Positions 1 through 8,489 are shown, numbered from the stretch's first letter. The stretch is 64,000 nucleotides of DNA from Thermoplasmatales archaeon (GCA_012520845.1 JAAYNL010000015.1:215802-279801); one strand, 5' to 3'. The notes: generated by a model from the sequence alone, not told the origin. Made by a program: numbers and translations.

Positions 1-334
1 ATTTCCCGATCAATTCGTCGGTGCCGCAGGCGCCGTCCGCCTCGGCCACGTAGCCTCCCATGCCGTCCTTCCTCATGGCGTAGGCGATTCCCGCGGAAAT
101 CCTCTCGCCGCCGGCGGAATCGCGGCGGGCAAGCACGCAATGGGTTATGGCGCCCATCGGCAAAACCGTCTTTTCGGTGCGGACGGCCCCGACGGGGATG
201 ACGGATGATACGGGGACGAGGTTCTGTTCGCCTATGCCGCCGGCGATGAGGGCGTCGTCGAAGGCGTTCAGGGTTGACACGTCGTTGAGTGCCGCACCCT
301 TGGTTACGAAAAATCTGCTGGGCACCATCCGCAT
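1..334 (-). CDS. pdaD: Pyruvoyl-dependent arginine decarboxylase, C-terminus cut by window edge
   Basis: Only the first 111 codons are present; the gene runs off the left edge. The family decarboxylates arginine to agmatine, the entry to archaeal polyamines and to agmatidine in tRNA-Ile. The N-terminus (VPSRFFVTKG) and the stretch NLVPVSSVIPVGA match the family. Members self-cleave between two serines, here Ser43 and Ser44, and the second becomes the catalytic pyruvoyl group. The ATG at 334 is chosen because a TATA-like GTTAAAT (minus strand, about 362-356) lies roughly 25 nt upstream, fitting a leaderless transcript; ATG at 328 is the alternative. It lies 32 bp downstream of the PAC2 gene on the same strand. 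Confidence 0.88.
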   Translation of the reverse strand, partial: MRMVPSRFFVTKGAALNDVSTLNAFDDALIAGGIGEQNLVPVSSVIPVGAVRTEKTVLPMGAITHCVLARRDSAGGERISAGIAYAMRKDGMGGYVAEADGACGTDELIGK

Positions 335-366
335 GGGCACCCCATCGACGGAACGGATTTAACGGT

Positions 367-1101
367 TTACCCGTAGAGGACGCTGTCGCCGACGTTGCCC
401 TGTTCCATGGCGTCGGCGATTCTCTTCTCGATTTCCTCGGCCTCGTCATAGAGCGGTTCGGTATCCACCTTCAGTTCGGGTATGATGCCGGACAGGGACT
501 CGAGGAGCTTGGCCGCGCCGCGGGGGTCGGGCATTTCGGAACGGGCCTTCCCTATGGCAATCACCGTCGGCATGCCCAGGGCCGCGCCCTCGTAAAGCAG
601 GGTCCCCGAAAGCCCGCGGACGATCCCTTCCTTTAGGGTTTCGATGCCGAACCCCGAGATCGATTCCTCGGTTTCCGGGTCTGAACAGGCGCACACGGTA
701 CCGTATTCCTCGGGGCCGAACATGGGCATGCTGTCCAACACTAACGTCTTCTTGACGCCGTTCCCGTGCAGCCACCCCATCAGCTCGCGGGAAAGCGTCT
801 GTTGGATTTCGGGTTTCGGTATGGTCTCGGAAACGATGACGAGAAGGCTGTCGCAACCCGCCCCGCCGTTTTCCAGGGGTTTGCAGTACATCCTTATCTG
901 CGGTCCCGGGACGCCGTCCTTCATGACGCAGTAGGGTGGGAGCATATCGGTGGAGGCGCCGGCGTGGAGGGACATGCCCTCCTTCTTGGAGATGAGCCCC
1001 GTGGCTATCGAACTCACCAGACCCAGGCTGGGAAAACCAATCAGGGCGATGGCGTTTTCCAGTTTTTCCTCGGCGAATACCTTGAACCTTAAGCTGCCCA
1101 T
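367..1101 (-). CDS. PAC2 family protein (proteasome assembly chaperone-like)
   Basis: A 244-residue PAC2-fold protein. The conserved N-terminal pattern is visible (AIALIGFPSLGLVSSIA near residue 20), then a Rossmann-like core with LLVIVSETIP and a C-terminal acidic helix (EEIEKRIADAMEQ). Eukaryotic PAC2 helps assemble the 20S proteasome; archaeal relatives have no firmly known job, so the name gives the fold only. The frame stays open upstream to 1173, but the ATG at 1101 is preferred. It starts the conserved part, has no good Shine-Dalgarno, and sits about 30 nt from a TATA-like element at 1127-1137, as expected for a leaderless gene. It is divergent from the M16 peptidase gene. Confidence 0.8.
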   Translation of the reverse strand: MGSLRFKVFAEEKLENAIALIGFPSLGLVSSIATGLISKKEGMSLHAGASTDMLPPYCVMKDGVPGPQIRMYCKPLENGGAGCDSLLVIVSETIPKPEIQQTLSRELMGWLHGNGVKKTLVLDSMPMFGPEEYGTVCACSDPETEESISGFGIETLKEGIVRGLSGTLLYEGAALGMPTVIAIGKARSEMPDPRGAAKLLESLSGIIPELKVDTEPLYDEAEEIEKRIADAMEQGNVGDSVLYG

Positions 1102-1126
1102 TTCAAGGGGGTGATTGTCGGGGAAT

Positions 1127-1137
1127 CCTATTAAACC
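1127..1137. promoter_or_regulatory. Shared TATA-like element between two divergent genes
   Basis: TATTAAACC on the plus strand reads TTTAATA on the minus strand. Its centre is about 27 nt before the M16 peptidase ATG (1158) and about 30 nt before the PAC2 ATG (1101). Neither gene has a ribosome binding site. One near-symmetric box seems to direct leaderless transcription both ways; this is inferred from spacing only. Confidence 0.5.
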
Positions 1138-1157
1138 AATCGGCGCAATCGAGTTGC

Positions 1158-2426
1158 ATGGCAAAGGAAACAATCGAGGCGTCGAGGACGCCCGCCGGGA
1201 TACCCGTCATAACCATCGGCCCCGGGAAATCCGGAAGGTGCGGTTATATGGTGGCCGTCAGGGCGGGTTCCAGGGACGAGGCCCCGGGCAACCTCGGCAT
1301 ATCGCACCTGCTGGAACATTCCGTGTTCCGTCGTGCCGGCGGGAGAACGTCCTTCGAGATATCCAGGGACATGGAGGCCGCCGGGGGCTCCATGAACGCC
1401 TTCACGTCCAAGGAAATGACGGGGTACCACGGCTCCACGATCTTGGAGACGGCCGGGGTGGCCAGGGAACTCGTCGGGGACATCGTCGCCGACCCAAGCC
1501 TCGACGGCCCGGACATCGAGTTGGAGAAGAAAATCGTGCTCCAGGAAATCAGCATGTGGGAGAACGACCCGGAATCCTACATCCACAAGCTCATGTCCGA
1601 TACCCTGTGGGAGGGCCACGGGCTTTCCCAGAACGAGGCGGGCCTCGCGGAAGTCGTCGATTCCCTCGGGGAGGCGGATCTGCGGGAATATTACGGGGAG
1701 AGGTACGGGGCGCCGTCGATGGTCGTCATTGCCTGCGGCGACGCGCCCCACGACGAGACCGTCGGCTGGGCCGAGGAGAGGTTCGACCCGATGGGGGGAG
1801 GCCCGAGAAGGAGGGTCCCGCCGAAGGCGTTGCCCCCGGCCTACGTCCGAACGCCCTGGGAAGGCGGGCACTGCTACGTCGGCATGGGGTTCCAGACATG
1901 TCCGCCCGACCACGCCGACCACACGGCGCTGGGTCTGTTGGGGGCCATCCTTGGGGCGGGCGCGTCCTCCCGCCTTTTCCACAAGGTGAGGGAGGAATCC
2001 GCCCTGGTGTACTCCGTATATTCCGTCGCCCCCACGTATTCCGACGCCGCTTCGATGGAGACGTATTTTTCGTCGACCCCGAAAAACGTGCTCGAGGCGA
2101 TAGAGGCCGTGGCCTCCGTTTGGCGCGGGATCAAGGACGGCGGCCTGGCCGACGGCGAGCTGCGGAAGGCCAAGAACATGGCCTGGGGCCGGCGCACCGC
2201 GTTGGCAGAGTCCACGGACAACACGATGTATTCCGCCGCCAGGCAATACATGGTGAAAGGGGAGGTGGAGACCATGGCCGACTACAAATCAAGGATCGAG
2301 TCCGTCACGGGGGAGGACGTCATGCGCGTGGCCGGGAAGTACCTGGACCCGGGCGCCCTGAGGGTGGCGATGTACGGCACCGCCCCGTCTATGGAGGGGT
2401 TCAGCGTTTCCCAAGTTGACTTCTGA
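1158..2426 (+). CDS. M16 family zinc metallopeptidase
   Basis: A 422-residue M16 (pitrilysin/processing peptidase) protein. The inverted zinc motif HxxEH is present as HLLEHSVF near residue 50. It is followed by the family pattern NAFTSKEMTGYH and, about 75 residues on, by the glutamate-containing helix EKKIVLQEI that supplies the third ligand. A second, non-catalytic M16 domain follows (from about residue 190), with the R/Y pair in SSRLFHKVREESALVYSVYS. The zinc ligands look intact, so it is probably an active peptidase; the substrate is unknown. Leaderless start at 1158. The last 26 bp overlap the convergent hydrogenase maturation protease gene. Confidence 0.85.
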   Translation: MAKETIEASRTPAGIPVITIGPGKSGRCGYMVAVRAGSRDEAPGNLGISHLLEHSVFRRAGGRTSFEISRDMEAAGGSMNAFTSKEMTGYHGSTILETAGVARELVGDIVADPSLDGPDIELEKKIVLQEISMWENDPESYIHKLMSDTLWEGHGLSQNEAGLAEVVDSLGEADLREYYGERYGAPSMVVIACGDAPHDETVGWAEERFDPMGGGPRRRVPPKALPPAYVRTPWEGGHCYVGMGFQTCPPDHADHTALGLLGAILGAGASSRLFHKVREESALVYSVYSVAPTYSDAASMETYFSSTPKNVLEAIEAVASVWRGIKDGGLADGELRKAKNMAWGRRTALAESTDNTMYSAARQYMVKGEVETMADYKSRIESVTGEDVMRVAGKYLDPGALRVAMYGTAPSMEGFSVSQVDF

Positions 2427-2892
2427 ATTCGTCCAGGTGGTGGAGCACGGCGTCCAGCGCCTTCGGCACGGCCGCCTCCACGGAAGGGGAGAGTTTCTCC
2501 TGGACCGTCAGCAGGTCCTCCGCCTCTATGGCCACGAACACAACTTGTTCCGGCATCATGTCCGGTTCCATGTCCCTGCCGATTTTCATGGCCGTGGCCA
2601 GGTTGACGTCGTGGGCCGAGGCGGACACGATGGTGGGCTCGAAGTCCTCGGGGTCGAAAATCATCACGGTGCCCGGCTCGTATTGCCTGGTCTGTATCGC
2701 GTCCACGATGACGACGTCCCTGTAGCCCCATAAAACGGGTATGATGTCGAGGCCGCCGACGGCCTCCAAGGTGACGTCCACGTCAGGCATGCCCATCTCG
2801 CGGACCTTCTCGGCAACCACCAGGCCGACGGCGTCGTCCGAGACGATGGGGCTGCCCAGGCCGACTACGAGGAAGCGGTCAGACAGGCCCAT
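2401..2892 (-). CDS. HyaD/HycI-type hydrogenase maturation protease (peptidase M52)
   Basis: A 163-residue nickel-dependent endopeptidase of the M52 family, which trims the C-terminus of the [NiFe]-hydrogenase large subunit once nickel is in place. The N-terminal signature GLGSPIVSDDAVGLVVA is clear. The conserved aspartate in VVIVDAIQT and the histidine-containing SASAHDVNLATAMKIG stretch follow the family layout. The length fits (150-170 residues). No hydrogenase structural gene is in the window, so the target (for example a methyl-viologen-reducing type hydrogenase) is inferred. Its start overlaps the end of the DUF1538 gene by 14 bp, suggesting co-transcription on the minus strand. Confidence 0.85.
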   Translation of the reverse strand: MGLSDRFLVVGLGSPIVSDDAVGLVVAEKVREMGMPDVDVTLEAVGGLDIIPVLWGYRDVVIVDAIQTRQYEPGTVMIFDPEDFEPTIVSASAHDVNLATAMKIGRDMEPDMMPEQVVFVAIEAEDLLTVQEKLSPSVEAAVPKALDAVLHHLDEFRSQLGKR

Positions 2893-4348
2893 CGGGCATC
2901 GCCTCCTTCCTCTTTCTGTAAAGCACGCCCATGAGGTTGACGAAAATCATCGGTGCCAGGGACATGAGGAATATTATACCGAACCCGTTGACGACGGCGT
3001 CGATCCCGGAGTATTTCGCCGCCGCCAGTCCGACGTACAGCGGCATGACCACGGCGACGGACACCGGCCCGGTGGCCACGGCGCCGCCGTCGAAGGCTAT
3101 GCCCACGAAATCCCCGTCGGACAGCCACATGAACGTCAGTGCCAGCAACAGGGAGGGGACGACGATGAGCAGCAGGTCGATTTCATAGTACACCCTGAGC
3201 ATCCCTATCATAACAAAGGCGCCGACGCCGACGGCGATGACCCCAAGGATGGTCCATTTCTTGATTGCCCCGCGGGAGGCGTCCTCGACCTGGTTGCCAA
3301 GGACCTTGGCGGCCGGCTCGGCCAAGACGACCATCGCCCCGAGGGCGAAACCCAGGACGGCCATTGCCAACGGGCCCATTTCCATAAGGGCCTCGCCGAC
3401 TCCCGAGACGATGGGCATGAAACCGGTGTAGATGCCGGTGAGCATGACGATCATGCCGAATCCGGCGGAAGCCAATCCGACGAGCATCTGTTTGACGGCC
3501 CTCCAGGTGTACCTGAGGAACATCCTTTGGAACAACATGAAGAACGCGGCCAACGGTATCAGGGCCATCAGGACGTCGACGACGACGTCCTTCAGGTTTT
3601 TGAGCAGGAAATCGAAATCGAGGTCATAGGGTGCCTCTTCCGAGACGACCGAGGCGGGGTCGGCATCGCCCATGACCACGCCGAGTATCAGCAACGCCAT
3701 CACAGGGCCGATGAACGCGAGGCCGACGGTGCCGAAACCCTCCATCTTCGAGGTCCCCCTGCCTATGCATATCCCCAAGCTAAGTGCCAGCAGAACGGGT
3801 ATGATCAGGGCGCCGGTCATGACGCCGCCCGAGTCGAAGGCTATGCCCACCATGTATTTGGGCGTCAGGAACGCCAGGGCGAGGACGGCCGCGTACCCCA
3901 CGGTCATCAGCAGTTTGAGGGACAGGGAATAGACGATCCTCACCGCCGCAATCAAAAGGAACACGGCGACGCCGGCGGCGATGCCGTAGACGACGGTGTC
4001 GACGCTCAGGGCGTCAAACACGGCGTTGACCTGTCCCGCGAAAACTGCCACGTTTGGTTCGGCGACGGTCGCCAGGAAGGATATTGCGAATATGACGCCG
4101 ACCATGAAGAGTTTGGAACGCCTTTTCGGGATTTCCGACCCGATCGACTCCCCTACCCGGTTTACGCCGGTTTCGACCCCGTACAGGAAGAAAGTAAGGC
4201 CCACAATCAATAAAATGGTGCAAAGCAGGAACATCATCTGTTCCGACGAGGGGCTTTTCAGGATGAACGCCTGCACGAAGTAGACTATCAATACGACTGG
4301 GACGGTTGACATCACGACTTCCTTGAAAGTCCCTTTCATCGTCACCAT
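2879..4348 (-). CDS. DUF1538 integral membrane protein (two fused DUF1538 halves)
   Basis: A 489-residue membrane protein with roughly 12-14 hydrophobic segments. The two halves repeat a pattern: each has a GIAFD(S/G)GG motif (YMVGIAFDSGGVMTGAL and FVGIAFDGGAVATGPVSV) and an upstream VAEPN/LAEPAAKVL motif. This matches tandem DUF1538 domains, known in bacteria as a two-gene membrane system; the transported substrate is not established. The frame is open up to 4669, but that part only shadows the opposite gene. The ATG at 4348 is chosen because a TATA box (ATAATTTATACC, minus strand, 4380-4369) lies about 27 nt upstream. It is divergent from a ModE/LysR-like regulator. Confidence 0.75.
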   Translation of the reverse strand: MVTMKGTFKEVVMSTVPVVLIVYFVQAFILKSPSSEQMMFLLCTILLIVGLTFFLYGVETGVNRVGESIGSEIPKRRSKLFMVGVIFAISFLATVAEPNVAVFAGQVNAVFDALSVDTVVYGIAAGVAVFLLIAAVRIVYSLSLKLLMTVGYAAVLALAFLTPKYMVGIAFDSGGVMTGALIIPVLLALSLGICIGRGTSKMEGFGTVGLAFIGPVMALLILGVVMGDADPASVVSEEAPYDLDFDFLLKNLKDVVVDVLMALIPLAAFFMLFQRMFLRYTWRAVKQMLVGLASAGFGMIVMLTGIYTGFMPIVSGVGEALMEMGPLAMAVLGFALGAMVVLAEPAAKVLGNQVEDASRGAIKKWTILGVIAVGVGAFVMIGMLRVYYEIDLLLIVVPSLLLALTFMWLSDGDFVGIAFDGGAVATGPVSVAVVMPLYVGLAAAKYSGIDAVVNGFGIIFLMSLAPMIFVNLMGVLYRKRKEAMPDGPV

Positions 4349-4368
4349 TGCACCCGCATCGCGCGCAC

Positions 4369-4401
4369 GGTATAAATTATTCATGCCGGGATAATTTGAT
4401 A
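4369..4401. promoter_or_regulatory. Back-to-back TATA boxes for DUF1538 gene and regulator
   Basis: ATAATTTATACC on the minus strand (4380-4369) lies 27 nt before the DUF1538 ATG at 4348. TAATTTGATA on the plus strand (4392-4401) lies about 28 nt before the GTG at 4425. Both fit leaderless promoters, and the regulator could act on this short shared interval. Confidence 0.5.
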
Positions 4402-4424
4402 ACCGAACCCGCCGATTGAGTGCC

Positions 4425-5225
4425 GTGGAAATAGACGTGGAGCCGTCGCTGTTGATCGGCGGGGCCCGAATCACCAACAGGCAATTGGAAGTGCTGGCCG
4501 CCGTCCACTCGGAGAGGAGCAAGACCGCCGCCGCGAGGAAGCTGGGCATATCCGCCCCGGTGGTGCACAAGTACATGGCCGAGGCCGAGGCCGCGGTCGG
4601 CAGGAAGTTGATGCTCTCGACGCCCAAGGGCACCCACCTGACGCCGGAGGGGGAGGCGCTGCTGGACACCTACAGGGCCATGGAGTTCAGGTGCAACCAC
4701 CACCGGCCGTTCACCGTGTCCTGCACCCCCGTCACCGAGGAACTGATTATGTCCGTAGTCTCCGCCGCCGGCATCGAAGCCACGGTCGTCGTCTCGGACG
4801 ACGCGCACAACATCGCCTCCCTGCGGGGCGGCCTCACCGACCTGATCATACTGGACGACCCGCAGCACCTGTTCGAATTGGACGAGTTCCAGTGGGCGGA
4901 GGTCGGGTATATGGACATGGTGCACGTTGACAGGGGGAAATCCTACATCAGGTACAGGTACGGCGCCCAGAGGATCGCGTACAGCCACCTGGACGCCTCG
5001 GGCATGGAATACAGCGTCGATGCCGAGACCCACCTGCTTTCGGACCTCATCGATTCCGGGAAGAGCTTCTTCGTCGACGAGTTCCTGCTGCTCCGCCGCG
5101 GGATCCGCATGAAGAGCGACACGGACAAGAGGCTGCTGAGACACTCCATCACGGCCATTTACCGCAGGGGCGCCCCCGGCATCACCAGGCTCGTCCGCAT
5201 GATCCAAGACAGGCACGGGCTCTGA
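4425..5225 (+). CDS. ModE/LysR-like winged-helix transcriptional regulator
   Basis: A 266-residue DNA-binding protein. Residues 15-75 form a LysR/ModE-type winged helix (SKTAAARKLGISAPVVHKYM, then GRKLMLSTPKGTHLTPEGEAL). The rest resembles a degenerate periplasmic-binding-type effector domain (TVSCTPVTEELIMSV, VVVSDDAHNIASLRGG, LIILDDPQHLF). Ligand unknown. GTG at 4425 is preferred over TTG at 4416 because of the TATA spacing. It is divergent from the DUF1538 transporter-like gene, which it may control, and sits just upstream of hdrCB. A short inverted repeat (ATTACC/GGTAAT) follows the stop codon. Confidence 0.65.
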   Translation: MEIDVEPSLLIGGARITNRQLEVLAAVHSERSKTAAARKLGISAPVVHKYMAEAEAAVGRKLMLSTPKGTHLTPEGEALLDTYRAMEFRCNHHRPFTVSCTPVTEELIMSVVSAAGIEATVVVSDDAHNIASLRGGLTDLIILDDPQHLFELDEFQWAEVGYMDMVHVDRGKSYIRYRYGAQRIAYSHLDASGMEYSVDAETHLLSDLIDSGKSFFVDEFLLLRRGIRMKSDTDKRLLRHSITAIYRRGAPGITRLVRMIQDRHGL

Positions 5226-5275
5226 ATTACCCTTTTTGGTAATACTGTTCCCGAAAGACCTGTCCCCATTATATA
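5226..5275 (+). promoter_or_regulatory. Inverted repeat and TATA box upstream of hdrC
   Basis: ATTACC-CTTTTT-GGTAAT at 5226-5243 is a perfect 6-bp inverted repeat right after the regulator gene. It may be a terminator or an operator. ATTATATA at 5268-5275 is the likely hdrC TATA box, which would leave a short leader carrying GAGGAG (5297-5302). Confidence 0.5.
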
Positions 5276-5308
5276 CGGGCATAACGGTGGATGCCCGAGG
5301 AGATCGTT

Positions 5309-5803
5309 ATGGTTACACCAGACAAATCTTTCGTAGACCTCGTCGCCGAATACGGCGGCGAAGGCGTCAAGATGTGCTTCCAGTGCGGAACCTGCACTGC
5401 GAGCTGCCCGTCCGGGAGGAACACCGCCTACAGGACGAGGAAGACGATGAGGGCCGCCCAGATGGGTTTCAGGGACATTGCCTTTTCCGGTGACGACCTG
5501 TGGCAGTGCACCACCTGCTACACCTGCCAGGAGAGGTGCCCCCGCGACGTCCCGATCGTGGACGTCGTCGTGGCGATGAGGAACATCGCCGTCGCAGAGG
5601 GCAAGATGTACGACCCCCACAGGAAGACCGGCCAGAACCTCGTCGAGATAGGCCACTCCGTTTCCTTCGGCGACAAGCAGAAGAAGATGAGGGCGGACAT
5701 GGGCCTCGATGAGGTGCCGCCGACCGTGCTCGCCAACAAGAAGGCGATGGACGACCTCAAGAAGATACTGGCCGCGACCGGCTTCGACAAACTGGTAGGG
5801 TGA
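5309..5803 (+). CDS. hdrC: CoB-CoM heterodisulfide reductase subunit C
   Basis: A 164-residue iron-sulfur protein that passes electrons to HdrB during reduction of CoM-S-S-CoB. Two [4Fe-4S] motifs are visible: CFQCGTCTASCPSG from residue 23 and CTTCYTCQERCPRD near residue 65, the standard HdrC arrangement. ATG 5309 has GAGGAG six nt upstream; ATG 5291 is in frame but has no usable Shine-Dalgarno. It overlaps the next gene's spacing region directly and is co-transcribed with hdrB. No hdrA is adjacent, so the FAD subunit must be encoded elsewhere, as is usual when hdrBC form their own unit. Confidence 0.93.
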   Translation: MVTPDKSFVDLVAEYGGEGVKMCFQCGTCTASCPSGRNTAYRTRKTMRAAQMGFRDIAFSGDDLWQCTTCYTCQERCPRDVPIVDVVVAMRNIAVAEGKMYDPHRKTGQNLVEIGHSVSFGDKQKKMRADMGLDEVPPTVLANKKAMDDLKKILAATGFDKLVG

Positions 5804-5808
5804 TTACG

Positions 5809-6657
5809 ATGGCAAAGAAATACGCGTTTTTCCTGGGTTGCATAGCGCCCCTCAGGTACCCCGGTCTGGAGAAGTCCACCAGGGTCGTCTGCAAGGCGCT
5901 CGGCATCGAGCTCGTCGACCTCAAGGACGCCAGCTGCTGCCCCGCGCCCGGCGTGATCAGGTCCTTCAGCAAGAAGACCTGGCTCGCCGCCGCCGCGAGG
6001 AACCTGGCCCTCGCCGAGAAGGAAGGCCTCGAGATCCTCACGATCTGCAACGGCTGCTACGGCTCCCTGTTCGACGCCGCCCACGAGCTGGCGGAGGACA
6101 AGGAACTCCTGAAGGAGGTCAACGGCGTCCTGAAGGAAATCGGAATGGAGTACAAGGGCACCACCAAGGTCAGGCACTTCGCCGAGGTCCTGTACAAGGA
6201 CGTCGGCATCGAGGCCATCAAGAAGAAGATTACCAAGCCCGTCGACTACAAGGTCGCCGCGTTCTACGGTTGCCACTTCCTCAAGCCCAGCGGGATTAAG
6301 GGCCTTGACAACCCGGAGAACCCCCACATACTGGAGGACCTCATCGCGGCCACCGGCGCCGAGGCGATGCCCAGGGCGCAGGCCTCCCTGTGCTGCGGCG
6401 CGGGCGGCGGCCTGAGGGCCGCGTTCCCGGACAACGCGATGAAACTCACCAAGACAAACCTCGAGAACATCAAGGAGTCCGGTGCCAAGTACATCGTGGA
6501 CATCTGCCCCTTCTGCCACCTGCAGTTCGACATCGGCCAGAAGGATTCCGGGTACAGCTTCCCCGTCCTGCACCTCTCCCAGCTCTACGGCGTGGCCATG
6601 GGCATGGACGCGAAGGAACTGGGCTTCTCCGCCCACCAAACCCCCGTCAAACTCTGA
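5809..6657 (+). CDS. hdrB: CoB-CoM heterodisulfide reductase subunit B
   Basis: A 282-residue catalytic subunit that cleaves the CoM-S-S-CoB disulfide at non-cubane iron-sulfur clusters. Both CCG-domain cysteine sets are complete: GCIAP...ASCCPAPG...CNGC in the first half and YGCHF...LCCGAGGG...CPFC in the second. Length matches the family. The ATG at 5809 is used, with GGTAGGGTG just upstream; an in-frame GTG at 5800 overlaps the hdrC stop. A GC-rich hairpin with a T-run follows the gene, closing a two-gene operon. Confidence 0.94.
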   Translation: MAKKYAFFLGCIAPLRYPGLEKSTRVVCKALGIELVDLKDASCCPAPGVIRSFSKKTWLAAAARNLALAEKEGLEILTICNGCYGSLFDAAHELAEDKELLKEVNGVLKEIGMEYKGTTKVRHFAEVLYKDVGIEAIKKKITKPVDYKVAAFYGCHFLKPSGIKGLDNPENPHILEDLIAATGAEAMPRAQASLCCGAGGGLRAAFPDNAMKLTKTNLENIKESGAKYIVDICPFCHLQFDIGQKDSGYSFPVLHLSQLYGVAMGMDAKELGFSAHQTPVKL

Positions 6658-6661
6658 AACC

Positions 6662-6692
6662 GGAGGGGCTCCGGCCCCTCCATTATTTTTTA
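6662..6692 (+). terminator. Hairpin plus T-run after hdrB
   Basis: GGAGGGG (6662-6668) pairs with CCCCTCC (6675-6681) and is followed by a T-rich stretch, a terminator-like structure closing hdrCB. Confidence 0.7.
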
Positions 6693-6729
6693 TACATCCC
6701 GTTATGGCGAATCCGCTTGCGCGACGGCG

Positions 6730-7998
6730 TCAGCGTCTCAGTATTTCCGGATCTAGCAGGAAGCGGCGCACGCCGACGGTGAGTATGCCTTCGTCGTCGG
6801 TCCACGGCCGGACCTCGTCCCCGACAACCAGGATTTTCATGAAGGAATCGGGGACGTTGCGGAAGGGGCGGATTTCCCGCTCGCGTTTCCCCTCGTCATG
6901 TACGCCGTATGCGGATTGGATGTAATACCTGGCGTCACCCTTGTTGACGACGAAGTCTATCTCCAACTGTTTGTATTCCCTTGAGCCGTCGACGGACGCC
7001 CTCGTCTCCACGAGGCCGACGTCCACGGAGTACCCGCGGGATCTGAGTTCGTTGTAGATGACGTTCTCCATGAGGTGCGTCCGTTCCTGTTGCCTGAAGT
7101 TGAGCCTGGCGTTCCTAAGGCCCATGTCTGCCATGAAGTATTTATGGGGGGTGTCGAGATATTTTCTGCCTTTGACGTCGTATCTCCGCGCCTTTTCGAA
7201 AAGATAGGATTCCTCCAACAGTTCCAGATACCTACTCACCGTCCCATGGGAAATGGATTTTCTCCCCGCCGAGCGCAGGGTGTTCGCTATTTTGGTGGGA
7301 TTTGTCAAAGAACCCACCGAGGAAGACAAGGAATCGACGATGAGGCCCAATTCCTCCCCGAGATGTATTCTGTTCCTGTCGGAGATGTCCTTGAGGTAAA
7401 CTTCGTCCACGAGGTTTTTCAGGTACGATGCTTTTTGCTCGTCGTCCTTTTTTGACAGGATTTCCGGCATCCCCCCGAAAACCAGGTAATCCTCCCACGC
7501 GTCGCCTTCACCGCCGCCATGGGCTGGAAGGAATTCGGAAAAAGAAAGCGGGCGGACCCTGACCTCGTCGCCCCTGCCTCTGAATTCGGTGAGTATGTCG
7601 GAGGAAAGGAAACGGGAGTTGCTTCCGGTTACGTACACGTCTAGGTTGGGCAGGTGCCTCATCCCGTTCACGGCATCCTCGAAACCGTCGACGTACTGTA
7701 TTTCGTCAAGGAGGACGTAGTATCCCTTGGAGCGATCGTCGGTAAGCCCGGCGACGTGTGAATAGAGGGCCTCGGGGTCCCGCAGACGTTTGTTGCGTAT
7801 GTCGTCGAGGGCGATGGCTATGATTTGCCCCGGTTCGACGCCTTCCGACAGAAGATGGTCCCTGAAGAGCTTGAAAAGAAGGTAGGATTTGCCGCATCTC
7901 CTTATTCCAGTCACAACCTTGACGGCGCCGTTCCATTTTCTGGCAATCAGGCGGTTTAGGTACCCATCTCTCTTTATCTCGACGGTTTTTTTCCACAT
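6730..7998 (-). CDS. AAA ATPase with C-terminal DUF4143 domain
   Basis: A 422-residue protein of the widespread AAA_14/DUF4143 family. Walker A is TGIRRCGKSYLL (near residue 32), Walker B is YYVLLDEIQYV, and the sensor region is VYVTGSNSRFLSS. A winged-helix-like segment (SHGTVSRYLELLEESYLF) and the DUF4143 part with a nuclease-like core (QLEIDFVV, YYIQSAYG) follow. Function is not established; members are often numerous in host-associated genomes and vary between strains. The sequence looks more AT-rich than neighbouring housekeeping genes. The start codon lies directly beside a copy of a 35-bp repeat (8002-8036), which may be its operator. A second family member is at 16348-17700. Confidence 0.85.
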   Translation of the reverse strand: MWKKTVEIKRDGYLNRLIARKWNGAVKVVTGIRRCGKSYLLFKLFRDHLLSEGVEPGQIIAIALDDIRNKRLRDPEALYSHVAGLTDDRSKGYYVLLDEIQYVDGFEDAVNGMRHLPNLDVYVTGSNSRFLSSDILTEFRGRGDEVRVRPLSFSEFLPAHGGGEGDAWEDYLVFGGMPEILSKKDDEQKASYLKNLVDEVYLKDISDRNRIHLGEELGLIVDSLSSSVGSLTNPTKIANTLRSAGRKSISHGTVSRYLELLEESYLFEKARRYDVKGRKYLDTPHKYFMADMGLRNARLNFRQQERTHLMENVIYNELRSRGYSVDVGLVETRASVDGSREYKQLEIDFVVNKGDARYYIQSAYGVHDEGKREREIRPFRNVPDSFMKILVVGDEVRPWTDDEGILTVGVRRFLLDPEILRR

Positions 7999-8001
7999 TA
8001 G

Positions 8002-8231
8002 TTGAAATTTCCTGGAATTGGCAGTAAGATTCCATTAGAATGATGTGCGCAACGGCTATATTGTTTTTTCTACGTTTATTGTCCAATCGCCGCAGAGGGT
8101 GCCGTAGAAATCAAAGAGCCAGCGGCGATAACAATCTCACATTCCGCGATTATTTTTTTTGAAACGATATTTTAGTACGGCGTGTTTCGAGATTGATTGA
8201 AAATTACTGGAATTGGCAGTAAAATTCAATT
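8002..8231 (+). repeat. Pair of 35-bp direct repeats upstream of the AAA/DUF4143 gene
   Basis: Copies at 8002-8036 and 8197-8231 match at 31 of 35 positions by direct comparison; the core is CTGGAATTGGCAGTAA. The first copy ends 3 bp from the ATPase start codon. The interval 7999-8538 is otherwise AT-rich and I see no convincing gene in it; short frames there lack start signals and codon bias. Confidence 0.7.
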
Positions 8232-8489
8232 TTAATGGATTCCTTCATCGAATCCCCGGAAACGCCGTTCGAATCAACGCCATTGCGTATGCGTATCAAC
8301 AACGGTATCACGATGACGGGTGTCCCGCGGACATCCTTTCGCATGGCCGACCGGAATCCGCACTTCGTGGCAAACCATAAATAAAAGCGGTACCAACCTG
8401 ATTGTAGAAAACAATCCATATTGTGATAAAATAAAAACGCTGGCCATCGGCGTTTTCACGCAGCTGCCAAAAACCCACCCCTAAGAAAC

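Noticed and set aside
367..1173. Longer PAC2 start at 1173
   Set aside because: The extra 24 residues would overlap the start of the M16 peptidase and include the shared TATA element.
2741..4213. 490-codon plus-strand frame
   Set aside because: Antisense to the DUF1538 membrane protein; rich in His, Asp and Gly as expected from reversed hydrophobic codons.
8204..8459. Two short minus-strand frames in the AT-rich gap
   Set aside because: They overlap each other in different frames, lack start signals, and show no codon bias or recognisable motif.
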